NCBI GenBank assembly: GCA_934875375.1
Contig: CAKXHL010000001.1
Location: 1-64,000, forward strand
Origin: an uncultured bacterium
GTDB taxonomy: Bacteria; Bacillota; Clostridia; Oscillospirales; Ruminococcaceae
Length of the DNA: 64,000 nucleotides
Direction of reading: 5' to 3'
Shown here piece by piece: positions 15,343 through 24,144 of this stretch. The stretch's first letter is position 1. Every line of letters begins with the position of its first letter. Position numbers and translations under genes: made by a program. The notes under the pieces are model-generated. The model ran no database searches, was not told the DNA's origin, and saw only the letters and a program-made list of their open reading frames with translations.

Positions 15343-15702
15343 ATGAAAAATCTGGATATTTCGGTGTTGCTTGACTTCTATGGCGATATGCTCACCGAAA
15401 AACAGCGGGAGGTTATCGGCTTTTATTATAACGAGGATCTGTCGTTGTCAGAAATCGGCGAGTTTGAGGGGATTACTCGCCAGGGCGTGCGGGATTCCAT
15501 CAAACGCGGCGAGGCGGTGCTTTTGGAAATGGAAGAGCGGTTGGGCCTGGCGAAACGCTTTCGGAAAATGCAGGACGGCATTGAACGGATTGTCCAGTGC
15601 GCGCAGGATATCAATTTTTATAACAACGAGTTTGGATATTCCAAAATAATTGAGGAAAAGGCAGACGAGATCATCCGCCTGGCAAAAGAACTGGATGAAT
15701 AG
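15343..15702 (+). CDS. ylxM: YlxM, SRP-associated HTH protein
   Basis: A 119-residue YlxM/p13-family protein with a sigma-70 region 4-like helix-turn-helix (LTEKQREVIGFYYNEDLSLS, then TRQGVRDSIKRGE) and a helical C-terminus. Family members sit directly upstream of ffh and are thought to act with the signal recognition particle. It has its own strong promoter and heads the operon. The gap to ffh is nine bases. The ribosome site is GGGAGAG. Confidence 0.9.
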   Translation: MKNLDISVLLDFYGDMLTEKQREVIGFYYNEDLSLSEIGEFEGITRQGVRDSIKRGEAVLLEMEERLGLAKRFRKMQDGIERIVQCAQDINFYNNEFGYSKIIEEKADEIIRLAKELDE

Positions 15703-15711
15703 AGGTAGACC

Positions 15712-17094
15712 ATGGCATTTGAAGGATTGTCCGACAAACTAGCAGCAGCTTTTAAAAAGCTGCGCTCAAAAGGAAAGCTGACCGAGGCTGATGTGAAAGA
15801 GGCCATGCGGGAAGTTCGCCTCGCTTTGTTGGAGGCGGACGTCAACTATAAGGTGGCGAAGGATTTTATCGCCTGCGTTACCGAAAAGGCCATCGGTTCC
15901 CAGGTGCTGGAGAGCCTGACCCCGGCTCAGCATGTCATCAAAATTGTCAACGAGGAACTGACTGCGCTGATGGGCTCTGAACAGGCCCGGATCAATATTT
16001 CTTCCAAAATCCCTACCATCATCATGATGTGCGGCCTGCAGGGTTCCGGTAAAACTACCCATTCGGGCAAGCTGGCACTCCACTTTAAAAAACAGGGAAA
16101 GCGGCCGCTTTTGGTCGCGTGTGATATCTACCGGCCTGCGGCTATTGAACAGCTGAAGGTAGTCGGCGGCAAGGTGGATGTGCCGGTGTTTGAGATGGGA
16201 CGGACCGATCCGGTGGAGATCGCCCGCAAGGCGGTGGCCTATGCCAAAGACTACGGCCGGGATATTGTGATTTTGGACACTGCGGGACGGCTTCACATCG
16301 ACGAAGAACTGATGGCGGAGTTGCAGCGGGTCAAAGCCGAGGTCAAACCGGATGAGATTCTGCTGGTGCTGGACGCCATGACCGGCCAGGACGCAGTCAA
16401 TGTGGCCAAGTCCTTTGACGATACGCTGGGCATTGACGGTACGATCCTGACAAAACTTGACGGCGACACCCGCGGCGGCGCAGCGCTGTCCATCCGGGCA
16501 GTGACCGGCAAGCCCATCAAATTTGTGGGTATGGGCGAAAAATTAGAGGATCTGGAGCCGTTTTTCCCGGACCGGATGGCTTCGCGTATTCTGGGCATGG
16601 GCGATGTGCTGACCCTGATTGATAAGGCTCAGGAGCAGTTTGATGAAAAGCAGGCGGCCAAAACGGCACAGCGCTTAAAAGAAAATAAATTTGATCTCAA
16701 TGATCTTCTGGATCAAATGCATCAGTTGAAGAAAATGGGGCCGTTGCAGCAGGTGATGTCCATGCTGCCGGGTCAAAAGGTTCAGATCAAGGATGAGGAT
16801 GCGGAAAAAGGAGAAGCGGAGCTTCGAAAAATGGAGGCGATTATTACCTCTATGACCGCTAAGGAAAGGGAAAAGCCCTCTCTGATCAATCCGTCTCGCA
16901 AACGCCGCATCGCGGCCGGCAGCGGAACAAAGGTAGAGGATGTCAACCGGGTGCTGCGCCAGTATGAACAGATGCAGAAAATGCTCAAGCAGTTTTCCAA
17001 TCCGGGAAAAATGAGCAAAAAGCTGCGCCGCATGGGCGGAATGCCAGGTATAGGCGGAATGCCCGGCGCAGGCGGCGGATTCCCGTTTATGTAA
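15712..17094 (+). CDS. ffh: Signal recognition particle protein Ffh (SRP54)
   Basis: A 460-residue SRP GTPase that binds signal peptides and SRP RNA and docks with FtsY at the membrane. The N domain is followed by the G domain with GLQGSGKTTHSGKL (K114), DTAGRLHID and TKLDGDTRGGAAL. The C-terminal M domain carries SGTKVEDVNRVLRQYEQMQKML and ends in a Gly/Met-rich tail (MGGMPGIGGMPG). The ribosome site is AGAGGTAG. It is second in the ylxM-trmD operon. Confidence 0.97.
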   Translation: MAFEGLSDKLAAAFKKLRSKGKLTEADVKEAMREVRLALLEADVNYKVAKDFIACVTEKAIGSQVLESLTPAQHVIKIVNEELTALMGSEQARINISSKIPTIIMMCGLQGSGKTTHSGKLALHFKKQGKRPLLVACDIYRPAAIEQLKVVGGKVDVPVFEMGRTDPVEIARKAVAYAKDYGRDIVILDTAGRLHIDEELMAELQRVKAEVKPDEILLVLDAMTGQDAVNVAKSFDDTLGIDGTILTKLDGDTRGGAALSIRAVTGKPIKFVGMGEKLEDLEPFFPDRMASRILGMGDVLTLIDKAQEQFDEKQAAKTAQRLKENKFDLNDLLDQMHQLKKMGPLQQVMSMLPGQKVQIKDEDAEKGEAELRKMEAIITSMTAKEREKPSLINPSRKRRIAAGSGTKVEDVNRVLRQYEQMQKMLKQFSNPGKMSKKLRRMGGMPGIGGMPGAGGGFPFM

Positions 17095-17155
17095 CATTTG
17101 GTATCAACCGGCTGACCGGTCAGTATACACAATCAAATTTATGGAGGTGACAGAC

Positions 17156-17398
17156 ATGGCTGTTAAAATAAGACTTCGCAGAATGGGCGCGAAAAAAGCT
17201 CCTTTCTACCGTATCGTCGTAGCCGATTCCAGATATCCCAGAGATGGCAGATTTATTGAGGAAGTCGGTTATTATGATCCGACCAAGGAGCCTTCCGTCA
17301 TCAAAGTTGATGAGGAAAAAGCGAAAAAATGGATTTCTACCGGCGCGCAACCTACCGATACCGTGAAATCCCTGCTGAAAATTGCCGGCGTGCTCTAA
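17156..17398 (+). CDS. rpsP: 30S ribosomal protein S16
   Basis: An 80-residue S16 with the signature AVKIRLRRMGAKKAPFYRIV and the central YDPTKEPSVI. I start at the ATG after ATGGAGGTGA, five codons later than the first possible start. It is part of the small-subunit 5' domain. Its place between ffh and khpA is the standard Firmicutes order. Confidence 0.97.
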   Translation: MAVKIRLRRMGAKKAPFYRIVVADSRYPRDGRFIEEVGYYDPTKEPSVIKVDEEKAKKWISTGAQPTDTVKSLLKIAGVL

Positions 17399-17418
17399 TC
17401 GGTGAAAGGTGATACGTT

Positions 17419-17652
17419 ATGGAAGAACTGTTAGTGACAATCGCAAAAGGCCTTGTGGAAGACAAGGACGCAGTTTCTGTAACCGCTGATGCCCCCGATG
17501 AAGAGGGTATGGTTGTGTACCATCTGCACGTGGGCCCCGACGATATGGGCAGAGTCATCGGCAAACAGGGCCGGATTGCCAAGTCCATCCGCTCTGTGAT
17601 GAAAGCTGCCGCTACCCGTCAGGGAACCAAAATAGCGGTAGAGATCGATTAG
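17419..17652 (+). CDS. khpA: KhpA, KH-domain RNA-binding protein
   Basis: A 77-residue KH-domain protein with the GxxG-type loop in GRVIGKQGRIAKSIRSV. KhpA forms an RNA-binding complex with KhpB/Jag (not in this window) in several Firmicutes and affects cell division and small-RNA biology. It lies between rpsP and rimM as usual. The ribosome site is AAAGGTGA. Confidence 0.93.
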   Translation: MEELLVTIAKGLVEDKDAVSVTADAPDEEGMVVYHLHVGPDDMGRVIGKQGRIAKSIRSVMKAAATRQGTKIAVEID

Positions 17653-17765
17653 TATTTGCTTACAAAGGCCGAAAGGGACTGTAATAAAAGGGCAGGCGGG
17701 CATGATCCGGATATCCTTTTGTTGCAGTCTCGTTTTGTTTCGGTGCGCTTTAAGGAGAGTATCTC

Positions 17766-18281
17766 ATGAAAAAGAAATTCCTGGAGATTGGAAAAATCGT
17801 GACCACCCATGGCGTAATGGGCGAGGTAAAAGTCTATCCCTGGTGTGATACGCCGGATTTTCTCACCGGCTTTTCTACTCTCTATTTTCATAAAGGCAAG
17901 GATCCGGTTGCGGTGCAGCAGGCGCGGGTCCATAAAAATATGGTGCTGCTAAAGCTACAGGGAACCGATACGCTGGAAGCGGCGCAGGCGCTGCGCAATC
18001 AGATTTTGTATGCCGACCGGGCGGATATGCCGCTGGCAGAAGGCGAATATTTCATCCAGGATCTGATTGGCCTTACTGTGGTCGACGCAGATACCGGGGA
18101 AGAATATGGAATTCTCAGCGATGTTTCCCAGACCGGCGCAAATGACGTATACCATATCTCCAAGCCGGGAGAAGCGGAAAAGCTGATTCCGGCCATCCGG
18201 GACGTGGTAGTCGAGACCGATGTGGACGGCGGCATCATGCGGATCCGGCCGCTGAAGGGACTGTTTGACGATGCGGATTGA
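17766..18281 (+). CDS. rimM: 16S rRNA processing protein RimM
   Basis: A 171-residue RimM. The N-terminal beta-barrel (LEIGKIVTTHGVMGEVKVYP) is joined to a PRC-barrel domain (YFIQDLIGLTVVDADTGEEYG to EKLIPAIRDVVVETD). It helps mature the 3' domain of the 30S subunit by binding S19. The 3' end overlaps trmD by 11 bases. The ribosome site is AAGGAGAG. The 113-base gap before it holds no clear signal. Confidence 0.95.
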   Translation: MKKKFLEIGKIVTTHGVMGEVKVYPWCDTPDFLTGFSTLYFHKGKDPVAVQQARVHKNMVLLKLQGTDTLEAAQALRNQILYADRADMPLAEGEYFIQDLIGLTVVDADTGEEYGILSDVSQTGANDVYHISKPGEAEKLIPAIRDVVVETDVDGGIMRIRPLKGLFDDAD

Positions 18282-19002
18282 CATTGCGACCCTATTCCCG
18301 GACATGTGCGAAGCGGTGCTGTGCGAGAGCATTATCGGCCGTGCCCGGGAGGCGGGATTATTGGAGATTCACTGTCACAATATTCGTGACTATACCCTGG
18401 ATAAACACCGCCGGGTAGATGATACTCCCTATGGCGGAGGCATGGGGATGGTCATGCAGGCGGACCCCATTTTTCGCTGTTATGAGGCTGTCTGCGCCCA
18501 GCTGCCCCAAAAGCCCCATGTGATCTACCTGTCGCCCCAGGGAAAGGTCCTGACCCAGCAGATGGCGGTGGAATATTCCAAGGAGGAGTATCTGTTTTTG
18601 CTCTGCGGCCATTACGAAGGTGTGGATGAGCGGGTGCTGGAGGAAATTGTGGATGAGGAGCTTTCCATCGGCGACTATGTGCTCACCGGCGGCGAGCTGC
18701 CCGCGCTGGTTTTTGTGGATACGGTAGGGCGGCTGTGCGAAGGGGTGTTGGCGGACGAAAGCTGTTTTACGGAGGAAAGTCATTTCAACGGCCTGTTGGA
18801 ATATCCGCAGTATTCCCGTCCGGCGGTCTGGCACGAAAAAGAGGTGCCGCAGGTTCTGCTCAGCGGGCACCATGCCAATATCGGCCGCTGGCGGCGGGAA
18901 CAGTCGCTTCTGCGCACCCGTGATAAACGTCCGGACCTGTTGGAAAAGGCTGTGCTGAATGCCGGTGACCTCGCTTTTTTGGAAGGGGAAAAAAACAGAT
19001 AA
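18271..19002 (+). CDS. trmD: tRNA (guanine37-N1)-methyltransferase TrmD
   Basis: A 243-residue SPOUT-class methyltransferase that makes m1G37 in tRNAs reading CNN and some other codons. This prevents +1 frameshifting. The trefoil-knot motifs are LLCGHYEGVDERVLEE and SIGDYVLTGGELPALV, and the catalytic loop has RVDDTPYGGGMGMVM. The start is the ATG at 18271 inside the end of rimM. It is last in the operon here. rplS, its usual partner downstream, is instead at 40.6 kb. Confidence 0.96.
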   Translation: MRIDIATLFPDMCEAVLCESIIGRAREAGLLEIHCHNIRDYTLDKHRRVDDTPYGGGMGMVMQADPIFRCYEAVCAQLPQKPHVIYLSPQGKVLTQQMAVEYSKEEYLFLLCGHYEGVDERVLEEIVDEELSIGDYVLTGGELPALVFVDTVGRLCEGVLADESCFTEESHFNGLLEYPQYSRPAVWHEKEVPQVLLSGHHANIGRWRREQSLLRTRDKRPDLLEKAVLNAGDLAFLEGEKNR

Positions 19003-19050
19003 AATAGTGGCCTTGAACGCTTTCTTTTTGGGGGACTTGACAAAGCGTGA

Positions 19051-19056
19051 TACAAT
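19051..19056 (+). promoter_or_regulatory. Weak promoter before a small membrane protein gene
   Basis: TACAAT as a -10, about 40 bases before the ATG at 19098. A perfect TTGACA sits only 8 bases upstream of it (19037-19042), too close to pair with it. Confidence 0.3.
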
Positions 19057-19097
19057 AAAAGTGGTTGGAATGCTGTATCCTGAATAAGGAGATGCTT

Positions 19098-19538
19098 ATG
19101 AAAAAGATCATTGGGATTTATTTGCTGCTGCAGGCGGCGATGAAGGGCGTGTGTTTCTTCTTGAGCCTGAGTAGCGACGAATCGTTTCTGCCTGTCATCG
19201 TGCTAGTCACCTGCGCGGTGCTGATGGCAGGGGCAGTGTATGTGGCCGCCATGACGTTTATGGAGAAAGCTCGGCTGCGTCAGATTTCCCGGTTCTTTGT
19301 TCTGGAAATCGCTTTAACCGTATTTAACATCGTATTTATGTTCTTCCAGCCGGTGGAGATGCTGCCCACTGACAGCTGGGTCACAGGCAATTTGTTCGAC
19401 ATTTTGGTGGCAGGGGTGATTCTGGTTTATCTCACCCGCCAAAAGTATTACATCCGGGCGAAGTATGTTTCCAATACAGCCGAGCCGGATGAACGGGAAA
19501 CGATCCCCGCTGGGCATAAGGCCCGGCCAACCGTGTAA
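19098..19538 (+). CDS. Four-span membrane protein, unknown function
   Basis: A 146-residue protein with four hydrophobic segments. One starts at the N-terminus (IIGIYLLLQAAMKGVCFFL) and others lie at about residues 34-56, 67-90 and 102-116. A polar C-terminal tail follows (YVSNTAEPDERETIPAGH). I start at the ATG behind ATAAGGAG, 11 codons after an upstream TTG. I do not recognise the family. It is a single-gene unit with a weak promoter and its own terminator. Confidence 0.7.
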   Translation: MKKIIGIYLLLQAAMKGVCFFLSLSSDESFLPVIVLVTCAVLMAGAVYVAAMTFMEKARLRQISRFFVLEIALTVFNIVFMFFQPVEMLPTDSWVTGNLFDILVAGVILVYLTRQKYYIRAKYVSNTAEPDERETIPAGHKARPTV

Positions 19539-19560
19539 ACTTAGATACGATTCCAACGCC

Positions 19561-19600
19561 GAGGGTGTTCCCGATACAGGGAAACACCCTCACTTTTTTT
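19561..19600 (+). terminator. Terminator after the four-span membrane protein gene
   Basis: GAGGGTGTTCCC (19561-19572) pairs with GGGAAACACCCTC, with one bulge, then ACTTTTTTT. Confidence 0.8.
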
Positions 19601-19648
19601 GCCCGGCAGGCATAAGATGCACTATCTTAATATTTGGCAGGTGGGAAA

Positions 19649-19993
19649 ATGCGGATTTTGCTGTTTTTGGAAATTTGTTTGATCGCCGTCGGAATCTGGT
19701 CGTTGGTTATGATGCTGTACCGGTTATTTCTAATGCCGGCAAAAGAAGATTTTGCACCGCTGGTTTTGCCGGTAGGAGAGCAGGCCGATTCGGTAGAAGG
19801 CCGGCTGCGCTGGGCATATTGGCAGACCCGTTCCGGCGGAAAATATGGTTTTTTGTATATTCTGGATTGTGGGATGAGTGACGAAACAGCTCAGATTTGC
19901 CGTCGGTTTGCCCGGGAATACGGCAATATCGAGATCGGCAGCCTTGCGCAGCTGGAACAGCGTTTGACCGGCGGCGGGGATTTGCAACCGTAA
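19649..19993 (+). CDS. Small single-span membrane protein, unknown
   Basis: A 114-residue protein. An N-terminal membrane anchor (ILLFLEICLIAVGIWSLVMML) leads to a soluble part with LYILDCGMSDETAQICRRFAREYG, which resembles the donor-binding loop of GT-A glycosyltransferases but is too short to be an enzyme. I start at the ATG after AGGTGGGA, not at a TTG five codons earlier. Function unknown. The end of the gene carries the recD2 -35 element. Confidence 0.6.
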   Translation: MRILLFLEICLIAVGIWSLVMMLYRLFLMPAKEDFAPLVLPVGEQADSVEGRLRWAYWQTRSGGKYGFLYILDCGMSDETAQICRRFAREYGNIEIGSLAQLEQRLTGGGDLQP

Positions 19994-20010
19994 ACAAAGT
20001 GTAGTATACT
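19982..20010 (+). promoter_or_regulatory. Promoter of recD2
   Basis: TTGCAA (19982-19987), a 17-base spacer and TATACT (20005-20010), 43 bases before the recD2 ATG. Confidence 0.65.
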
Positions 20011-20053
20011 AAATGAAAAAGTATGCGGGCGTTTTTCGCCCTTTTGAGGGACT

Positions 20054-22264
20054 ATGGAAGCACAGGAATATCTTCGCCTGACTGGCACGGTGGAACATAT
20101 CGTTTACCAGAAGGAAGAAAGCGGTTTTACCGTGCTGGAACTGGCGAGCGCAGACGAATTGATCACCGTGGTGGGTGAAATGCCCGGCGTTGCCGAAGGG
20201 GAAGAACTGGTTCTCACTGGAAATTATGTGGCCCATCCTACCTTTGGCAGTCAGTTTCGGGTATCGGTCTATGAACGGCAGCTGCCCGCTACGGCAGGGG
20301 CAATCTATAAATATCTGGCCGCAGGCGCGATCAAGGGGATCGGGCCTGCTTTGGCGCGCCGTATTGTGGACCGGTTTGGGGAAAATACGCTGGACGTGAT
20401 GGAAAAAGACCCCGGTCAGCTTTGCCAGGTCAAGGGGGTATCCCAGCGCAAAGCCGGGGAGATTGCCCAGGAGTTCAAGCGGATTTTCGGTGTCCGGGCG
20501 GTGATGCTGTTTTTGGCGAAATATCAAATCCATTCCTCCATTTGCGTGCGGGTGTGGAAAAAATGGGCAGCCGAGGCGGTGGATGTGATTCGGGAGAATC
20601 CTTATGTGCTGTGCCGGGTGGACATCGGTTTGGATTTTGGCCAGGCCGACGGAATCGCCCGCTCGATGGACATCGCACCGGACGATCCGCGTCGCATTGC
20701 GGCGGGGCTCCAGTTTGTGCTCAGCCACAACCTGGGCAATGGCCATACCTGCCTGCCTGCGGAAACGCTCATCCAGGTGGCGGGAACGCTGCTGGAAACG
20801 GACCGGGCAGCGCTGGAACTGGGGCTGGAGGCGTTGGCGAAGGAAAACGAGCTGATCGTCTGCGCCTGCGGCGGGCGGGATTTTGTATTTCTGCCGGAGC
20901 TGTATGCGGCGGAAACCTATATCGCCGGGCGAATGGCCCTGATCCTTTCCTCTTACCCGGATTTGGGCCAGGCTTATGACCGGCAGATCGACGCGCTGCA
21001 GGAGCAGCTGGGCATTACGTATGAATCCCGCCAGCGCAAGGCGATTACCATGTCGCTCAATAACGGGGTGTTTATCCTCACCGGCGGTCCCGGCACCGGT
21101 AAGACCACCATTATCAACGCCATTATTGAGCTGTTTGAGCAGCGGGGGGATAAGGTGATGCTGGCAGCGCCCACCGGACGGGCGGCCAAACGGATGAGCG
21201 AATTGACCGGCCGCCAGTCCAAAACCATCCATCGGCTGCTGGAGGTGGATTTTCGCGACGGTGCCGGAACCGTATTTAAACGCGACGAACGCAACACCCT
21301 GCCCGCTGATGTGATCGTGGTGGACGAGATGTCCATGGTGGACACGCTGCTGTTTCAGAGCCTTTTGCGGGCCATGAAGCTGGGCTGCCGTCTGGTGATG
21401 GTGGGGGATACTGACCAGCTGCCGTCCGTGGGGCCGGGCAATGTGCTCAAGGATTTGATTGAGGCGGACGTCATTCCAACCGTGCATTTGCAGGAGATTT
21501 TCCGGCAGGCGGCGCAGAGCCTGATCGTTACCAACGCCCACGCCATTGTGCGCGGGGAGCAGCCGGATCTTTCCTGCCGGGACAAAGATTTCTTTTATCT
21601 GGCAGGCGGCAGCTACCAGGCGGTGACCGAAACGCTTTTGGATATGGTGCAGCGCAGGCTGCCCCGGCAGTACGGATTTTCTTCCATGACTGACATTCAG
21701 GTGCTCTGTCCCAGCCGAATGGGGCAGCTGGGGACGATGGAATTAAACCGTCGCCTGCAGGAGCGGCTGAACCCGCCTGCGCCGGACAAGCCGGAGGTAA
21801 AAGTTTTTGCCAACCTGTTCCGCCTGGGGGATAAGGTCATGCAAATTAAAAATAATTATGATATTATATGGAAAAAGGACGAGGAGGAAAACGGTGTCGG
21901 CGTGTTTAACGGCGATATCGGAGAGATCATCTTCATCGATAAAAGCATTGGCCGGGTCAAAATCCGCTACGACGACCGGGTAGCGGATTATTCGGTGGAC
22001 ATGATGTCCGAGCTGGAGCTGGCCTACGCGGTGACGGTGCACAAAAGCCAGGGCAGCGAGTTCCCCTGCGTAATCCTCTCTCTGGATTCTCCTAACCGGA
22101 AACTGTACTACCGAAATCTTTTGTATACGGCGGTGACCCGCGCCAAGCAGCTTTTGCTGATTATGGGAAACCCGCGGGCGGTACCGTCTATGGTGGAAAA
22201 CAACCGGAAAACGCTTCGGTATACCAATCTGGCCGGCTTTTTGTCCGAGCAGGCCCAAGCGTAA
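20054..22264 (+). CDS. recD2: RecD2-type 5'-3' DNA helicase
   Basis: A 736-residue SF1B helicase, the stand-alone RecD2 found in bacteria outside RecBCD. An N-terminal OB-like domain and helix-hairpin-helix repeats (IKGIGPALARRIVDRFG, CQVKGVSQRKAGEIAQEF) precede the motor. The motor has Walker A GGPGTGKTTIINAI (K350), motif II VVDEMSMVD, and the C-terminal UvrD-like motif AVTVHKSQGSEF and YTAVTRAK. It acts in DNA repair and replication-fork processing. The ribosome site is a weak GAGGGA. The downstream comF-like gene follows after 17 bases, probably in the same unit. Confidence 0.95.
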   Translation: MEAQEYLRLTGTVEHIVYQKEESGFTVLELASADELITVVGEMPGVAEGEELVLTGNYVAHPTFGSQFRVSVYERQLPATAGAIYKYLAAGAIKGIGPALARRIVDRFGENTLDVMEKDPGQLCQVKGVSQRKAGEIAQEFKRIFGVRAVMLFLAKYQIHSSICVRVWKKWAAEAVDVIRENPYVLCRVDIGLDFGQADGIARSMDIAPDDPRRIAAGLQFVLSHNLGNGHTCLPAETLIQVAGTLLETDRAALELGLEALAKENELIVCACGGRDFVFLPELYAAETYIAGRMALILSSYPDLGQAYDRQIDALQEQLGITYESRQRKAITMSLNNGVFILTGGPGTGKTTIINAIIELFEQRGDKVMLAAPTGRAAKRMSELTGRQSKTIHRLLEVDFRDGAGTVFKRDERNTLPADVIVVDEMSMVDTLLFQSLLRAMKLGCRLVMVGDTDQLPSVGPGNVLKDLIEADVIPTVHLQEIFRQAAQSLIVTNAHAIVRGEQPDLSCRDKDFFYLAGGSYQAVTETLLDMVQRRLPRQYGFSSMTDIQVLCPSRMGQLGTMELNRRLQERLNPPAPDKPEVKVFANLFRLGDKVMQIKNNYDIIWKKDEEENGVGVFNGDIGEIIFIDKSIGRVKIRYDDRVADYSVDMMSELELAYAVTVHKSQGSEFPCVILSLDSPNRKLYYRNLLYTAVTRAKQLLLIMGNPRAVPSMVENNRKTLRYTNLAGFLSEQAQA

Positions 22265-22281
22265 AGAAAGGATGATCCTGC

Positions 22282-23013
22282 GTGGGAGAAAAGCGTTTTT
22301 CTGGGGTCAGTTTTTTGATGAACCTCGTGTTTCCGCCCCGGTGCCGGTGCTGCCAACAGCTTTCCGGATCGAAATTACTGTGTGAGGCGTGTGCCACTGG
22401 GCTACATGAGGTGGGGGGAAATCCTTGCCGATTCTGCGGAAGAGACGCAGATCGCTGCCGGTGTGACTACGGCAAAAATCTTTTGTTTGAGCGGGCGGTC
22501 AGCGCCTATTATTACGAAGGAACCGGTCGCACGCTTTTGCAAAATTTTAAGTTCAAGGGGGACCGGGCTTGCTACGATCAGATTTTATCGCGGCGTTTTT
22601 TGGAGCGGACAGCCAGTGCTTTTAGCGGGGTTCCTTTTGATTATATCGTCCCGGTGCCGATGTATGAACGGGAAAAAGACCGGTTCGACCAAACGTTGTA
22701 CCTGGCCCGGTCCCTGTCGCGAAAAATGGGGATTCCGTGCCGGACGGATTTGCTGCGGAAAGTTCAAAAAACACCACCGCAGCATTTGCAAAAAGCAAAG
22801 GACCGTGGCGAAAATGTAAAAGGCGCATTTTTGGCCTGTAAGAAGAATGACCTGCAAGGAGTTTGCATTTTGTTGGTGGATGACGTGGCCACCACTTTTT
22901 CGACACTGAATGCCTGCACCGCTGCGCTGAAAGCCGCCGGCGCGGATCGGGTTTTATGTGCTTGTCTGATGACAACGGCGGGAAGAACCAAAAACCAGGG
23001 GGATGCAAAATGA
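22282..23013 (+). CDS. ComF-family amidophosphoribosyltransferase-like protein
   Basis: A 243-residue ComF-family protein. An N-terminal zinc finger (PPRCRCCQQ, CEAC, CRFCGRDADRCRC) is fused to a PRTase domain with PVPMYEREKDRFDQ and the PRPP loop ILLVDDVATTFSTLN. ComF supports DNA uptake in competent bacteria, but the family is also found in species not known to be competent. I use GTG at 22282, with AAAGGA nine bases before. An in-frame ATG lies 12 codons on. The last four bases overlap the next start (ATGA). Confidence 0.88.
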   Translation: MGEKRFSGVSFLMNLVFPPRCRCCQQLSGSKLLCEACATGLHEVGGNPCRFCGRDADRCRCDYGKNLLFERAVSAYYYEGTGRTLLQNFKFKGDRACYDQILSRRFLERTASAFSGVPFDYIVPVPMYEREKDRFDQTLYLARSLSRKMGIPCRTDLLRKVQKTPPQHLQKAKDRGENVKGAFLACKKNDLQGVCILLVDDVATTFSTLNACTAALKAAGADRVLCACLMTTAGRTKNQGDAK

Positions 23014-24029
23014 ACGAAATGATTACCGATATCGGCATTGATTTGGGAACGGCCACTGTAATTATCTATGTAAAGGGCAAAGGGATCGTACTGAAAGAAC
23101 CATCGGTGGTAGCATATGATACCCGTTCCGGAAAGATGCTGTGCGTGGGTCGGGAGGCGTATGCGATGATCGGCCGCACGCCCGACCGCATTCGCGCGGT
23201 CAAGCCGCTGGACCAAGGGGTGATTTCCGACAACGAACTGTGTGAGAAAATGTTGCAGCACTTTTTGAAAAAAGTCTATCAGAACGCGCTGCTAAAGCCA
23301 CGGGTGGCACTGTGCGTCCCTTCCGCCATCACGGATGTGGAATCCCGCGCGGTGGTGGACGCAGCGGTAAAGGCGGGCGCCCGCAAGGTCTATCTCATTG
23401 AGGAGCCGGTGGCGGCGGCGATCGGCGCGAAAATTGATATTTCCAAGCCGGCGGGCCATCTGGTGCTGGACATCGGCGGCGGTACGGCGGATATCGCTGT
23501 GTTGTCCTTAAACGGCATCGTGCAGAAAGAATCCATCAAGCTGGGCGGCGATAAATTTGACCAGGCGGTGGTTCGCTATCTGCGGGAGCGATATGGCCTT
23601 TTGATCGGTGAAAAGATGGCGGAGCTGGTCAAACGGGAAATCGGTACGGTTGCGCGGGAACCGGGAACGGATTCGTTTGAGGTAAAAGGCCGCAACCTGA
23701 CTACCGGCCTGCCTGAAAAACGACGGATCAGCGCGGCGGAACTGCGTCCCTGCCTTTTGGAAATTGCGCAGCAGATTGTGGGCACGATGCAGTCGGTTCT
23801 GGAACGAACGCCACCGGAACTGGTCGGCGATATTTTCACGTCAGGTGCGGTAATGACCGGCGGCGGTTCGTTGCTGCGGGGGTTGGACGAACTGATCGAG
23901 GAAAAGCTGCACATCAAAGCGCAGGTGGCTGAATCGGCGGAAGAATGCGTTGCCATTGGCACCGGCTGTTGTTTCGATTTTATTGATGAACTGTCAGAGG
24001 ATGTCATTCGTTACGGTTCCAACCGGTGA
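23010..24029 (+). CDS. MreB/Mbl-like actin homologue
   Basis: A 339-residue MreB-family protein that polymerises under the membrane and guides cell-wall synthesis. Actin-fold motifs are IGIDLGTATVIIYVKGKG (phosphate 1), VLDIGGGTADIAVLS (phosphate 2) and SGAVMTGGGSLLRGLDE (adenosine). It starts at the ATG overlapping the comF-like stop, behind AGGGGGAT. No mreC, mreD or mrdA gene follows, so this is likely an Mbl/MreBH-type paralogue and not the main mre operon. Exact subtype is uncertain. Confidence 0.9.
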   Translation: MNEMITDIGIDLGTATVIIYVKGKGIVLKEPSVVAYDTRSGKMLCVGREAYAMIGRTPDRIRAVKPLDQGVISDNELCEKMLQHFLKKVYQNALLKPRVALCVPSAITDVESRAVVDAAVKAGARKVYLIEEPVAAAIGAKIDISKPAGHLVLDIGGGTADIAVLSLNGIVQKESIKLGGDKFDQAVVRYLRERYGLLIGEKMAELVKREIGTVAREPGTDSFEVKGRNLTTGLPEKRRISAAELRPCLLEIAQQIVGTMQSVLERTPPELVGDIFTSGAVMTGGGSLLRGLDELIEEKLHIKAQVAESAEECVAIGTGCCFDFIDELSEDVIRYGSNR

Positions 24030-24056
24030 GAGCGGAAAATTTTTTTCGGGCGGCTC

Positions 24057-24085
24057 TTGCCCGGTAATCGGTTTTCCGCTATAAT
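24057..24085 (+). promoter_or_regulatory. Promoter of the cyclophilin lipoprotein gene
   Basis: TTGCCC (24057-24062), a 17-base spacer and TATAAT (24080-24085). Confidence 0.65.
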
Positions 24086-24144
24086 GAAACTGCCTAGGTG
24101 GCTTTCTATTTTGATTTTTGTTTATCGATGCAGAGGTGACTGAT

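Noticed and set aside
20009..21541. 510-codon minus frame inside recD2
   Set aside because: Shadow of RecD2, whose helicase motifs are unambiguous on the plus strand.
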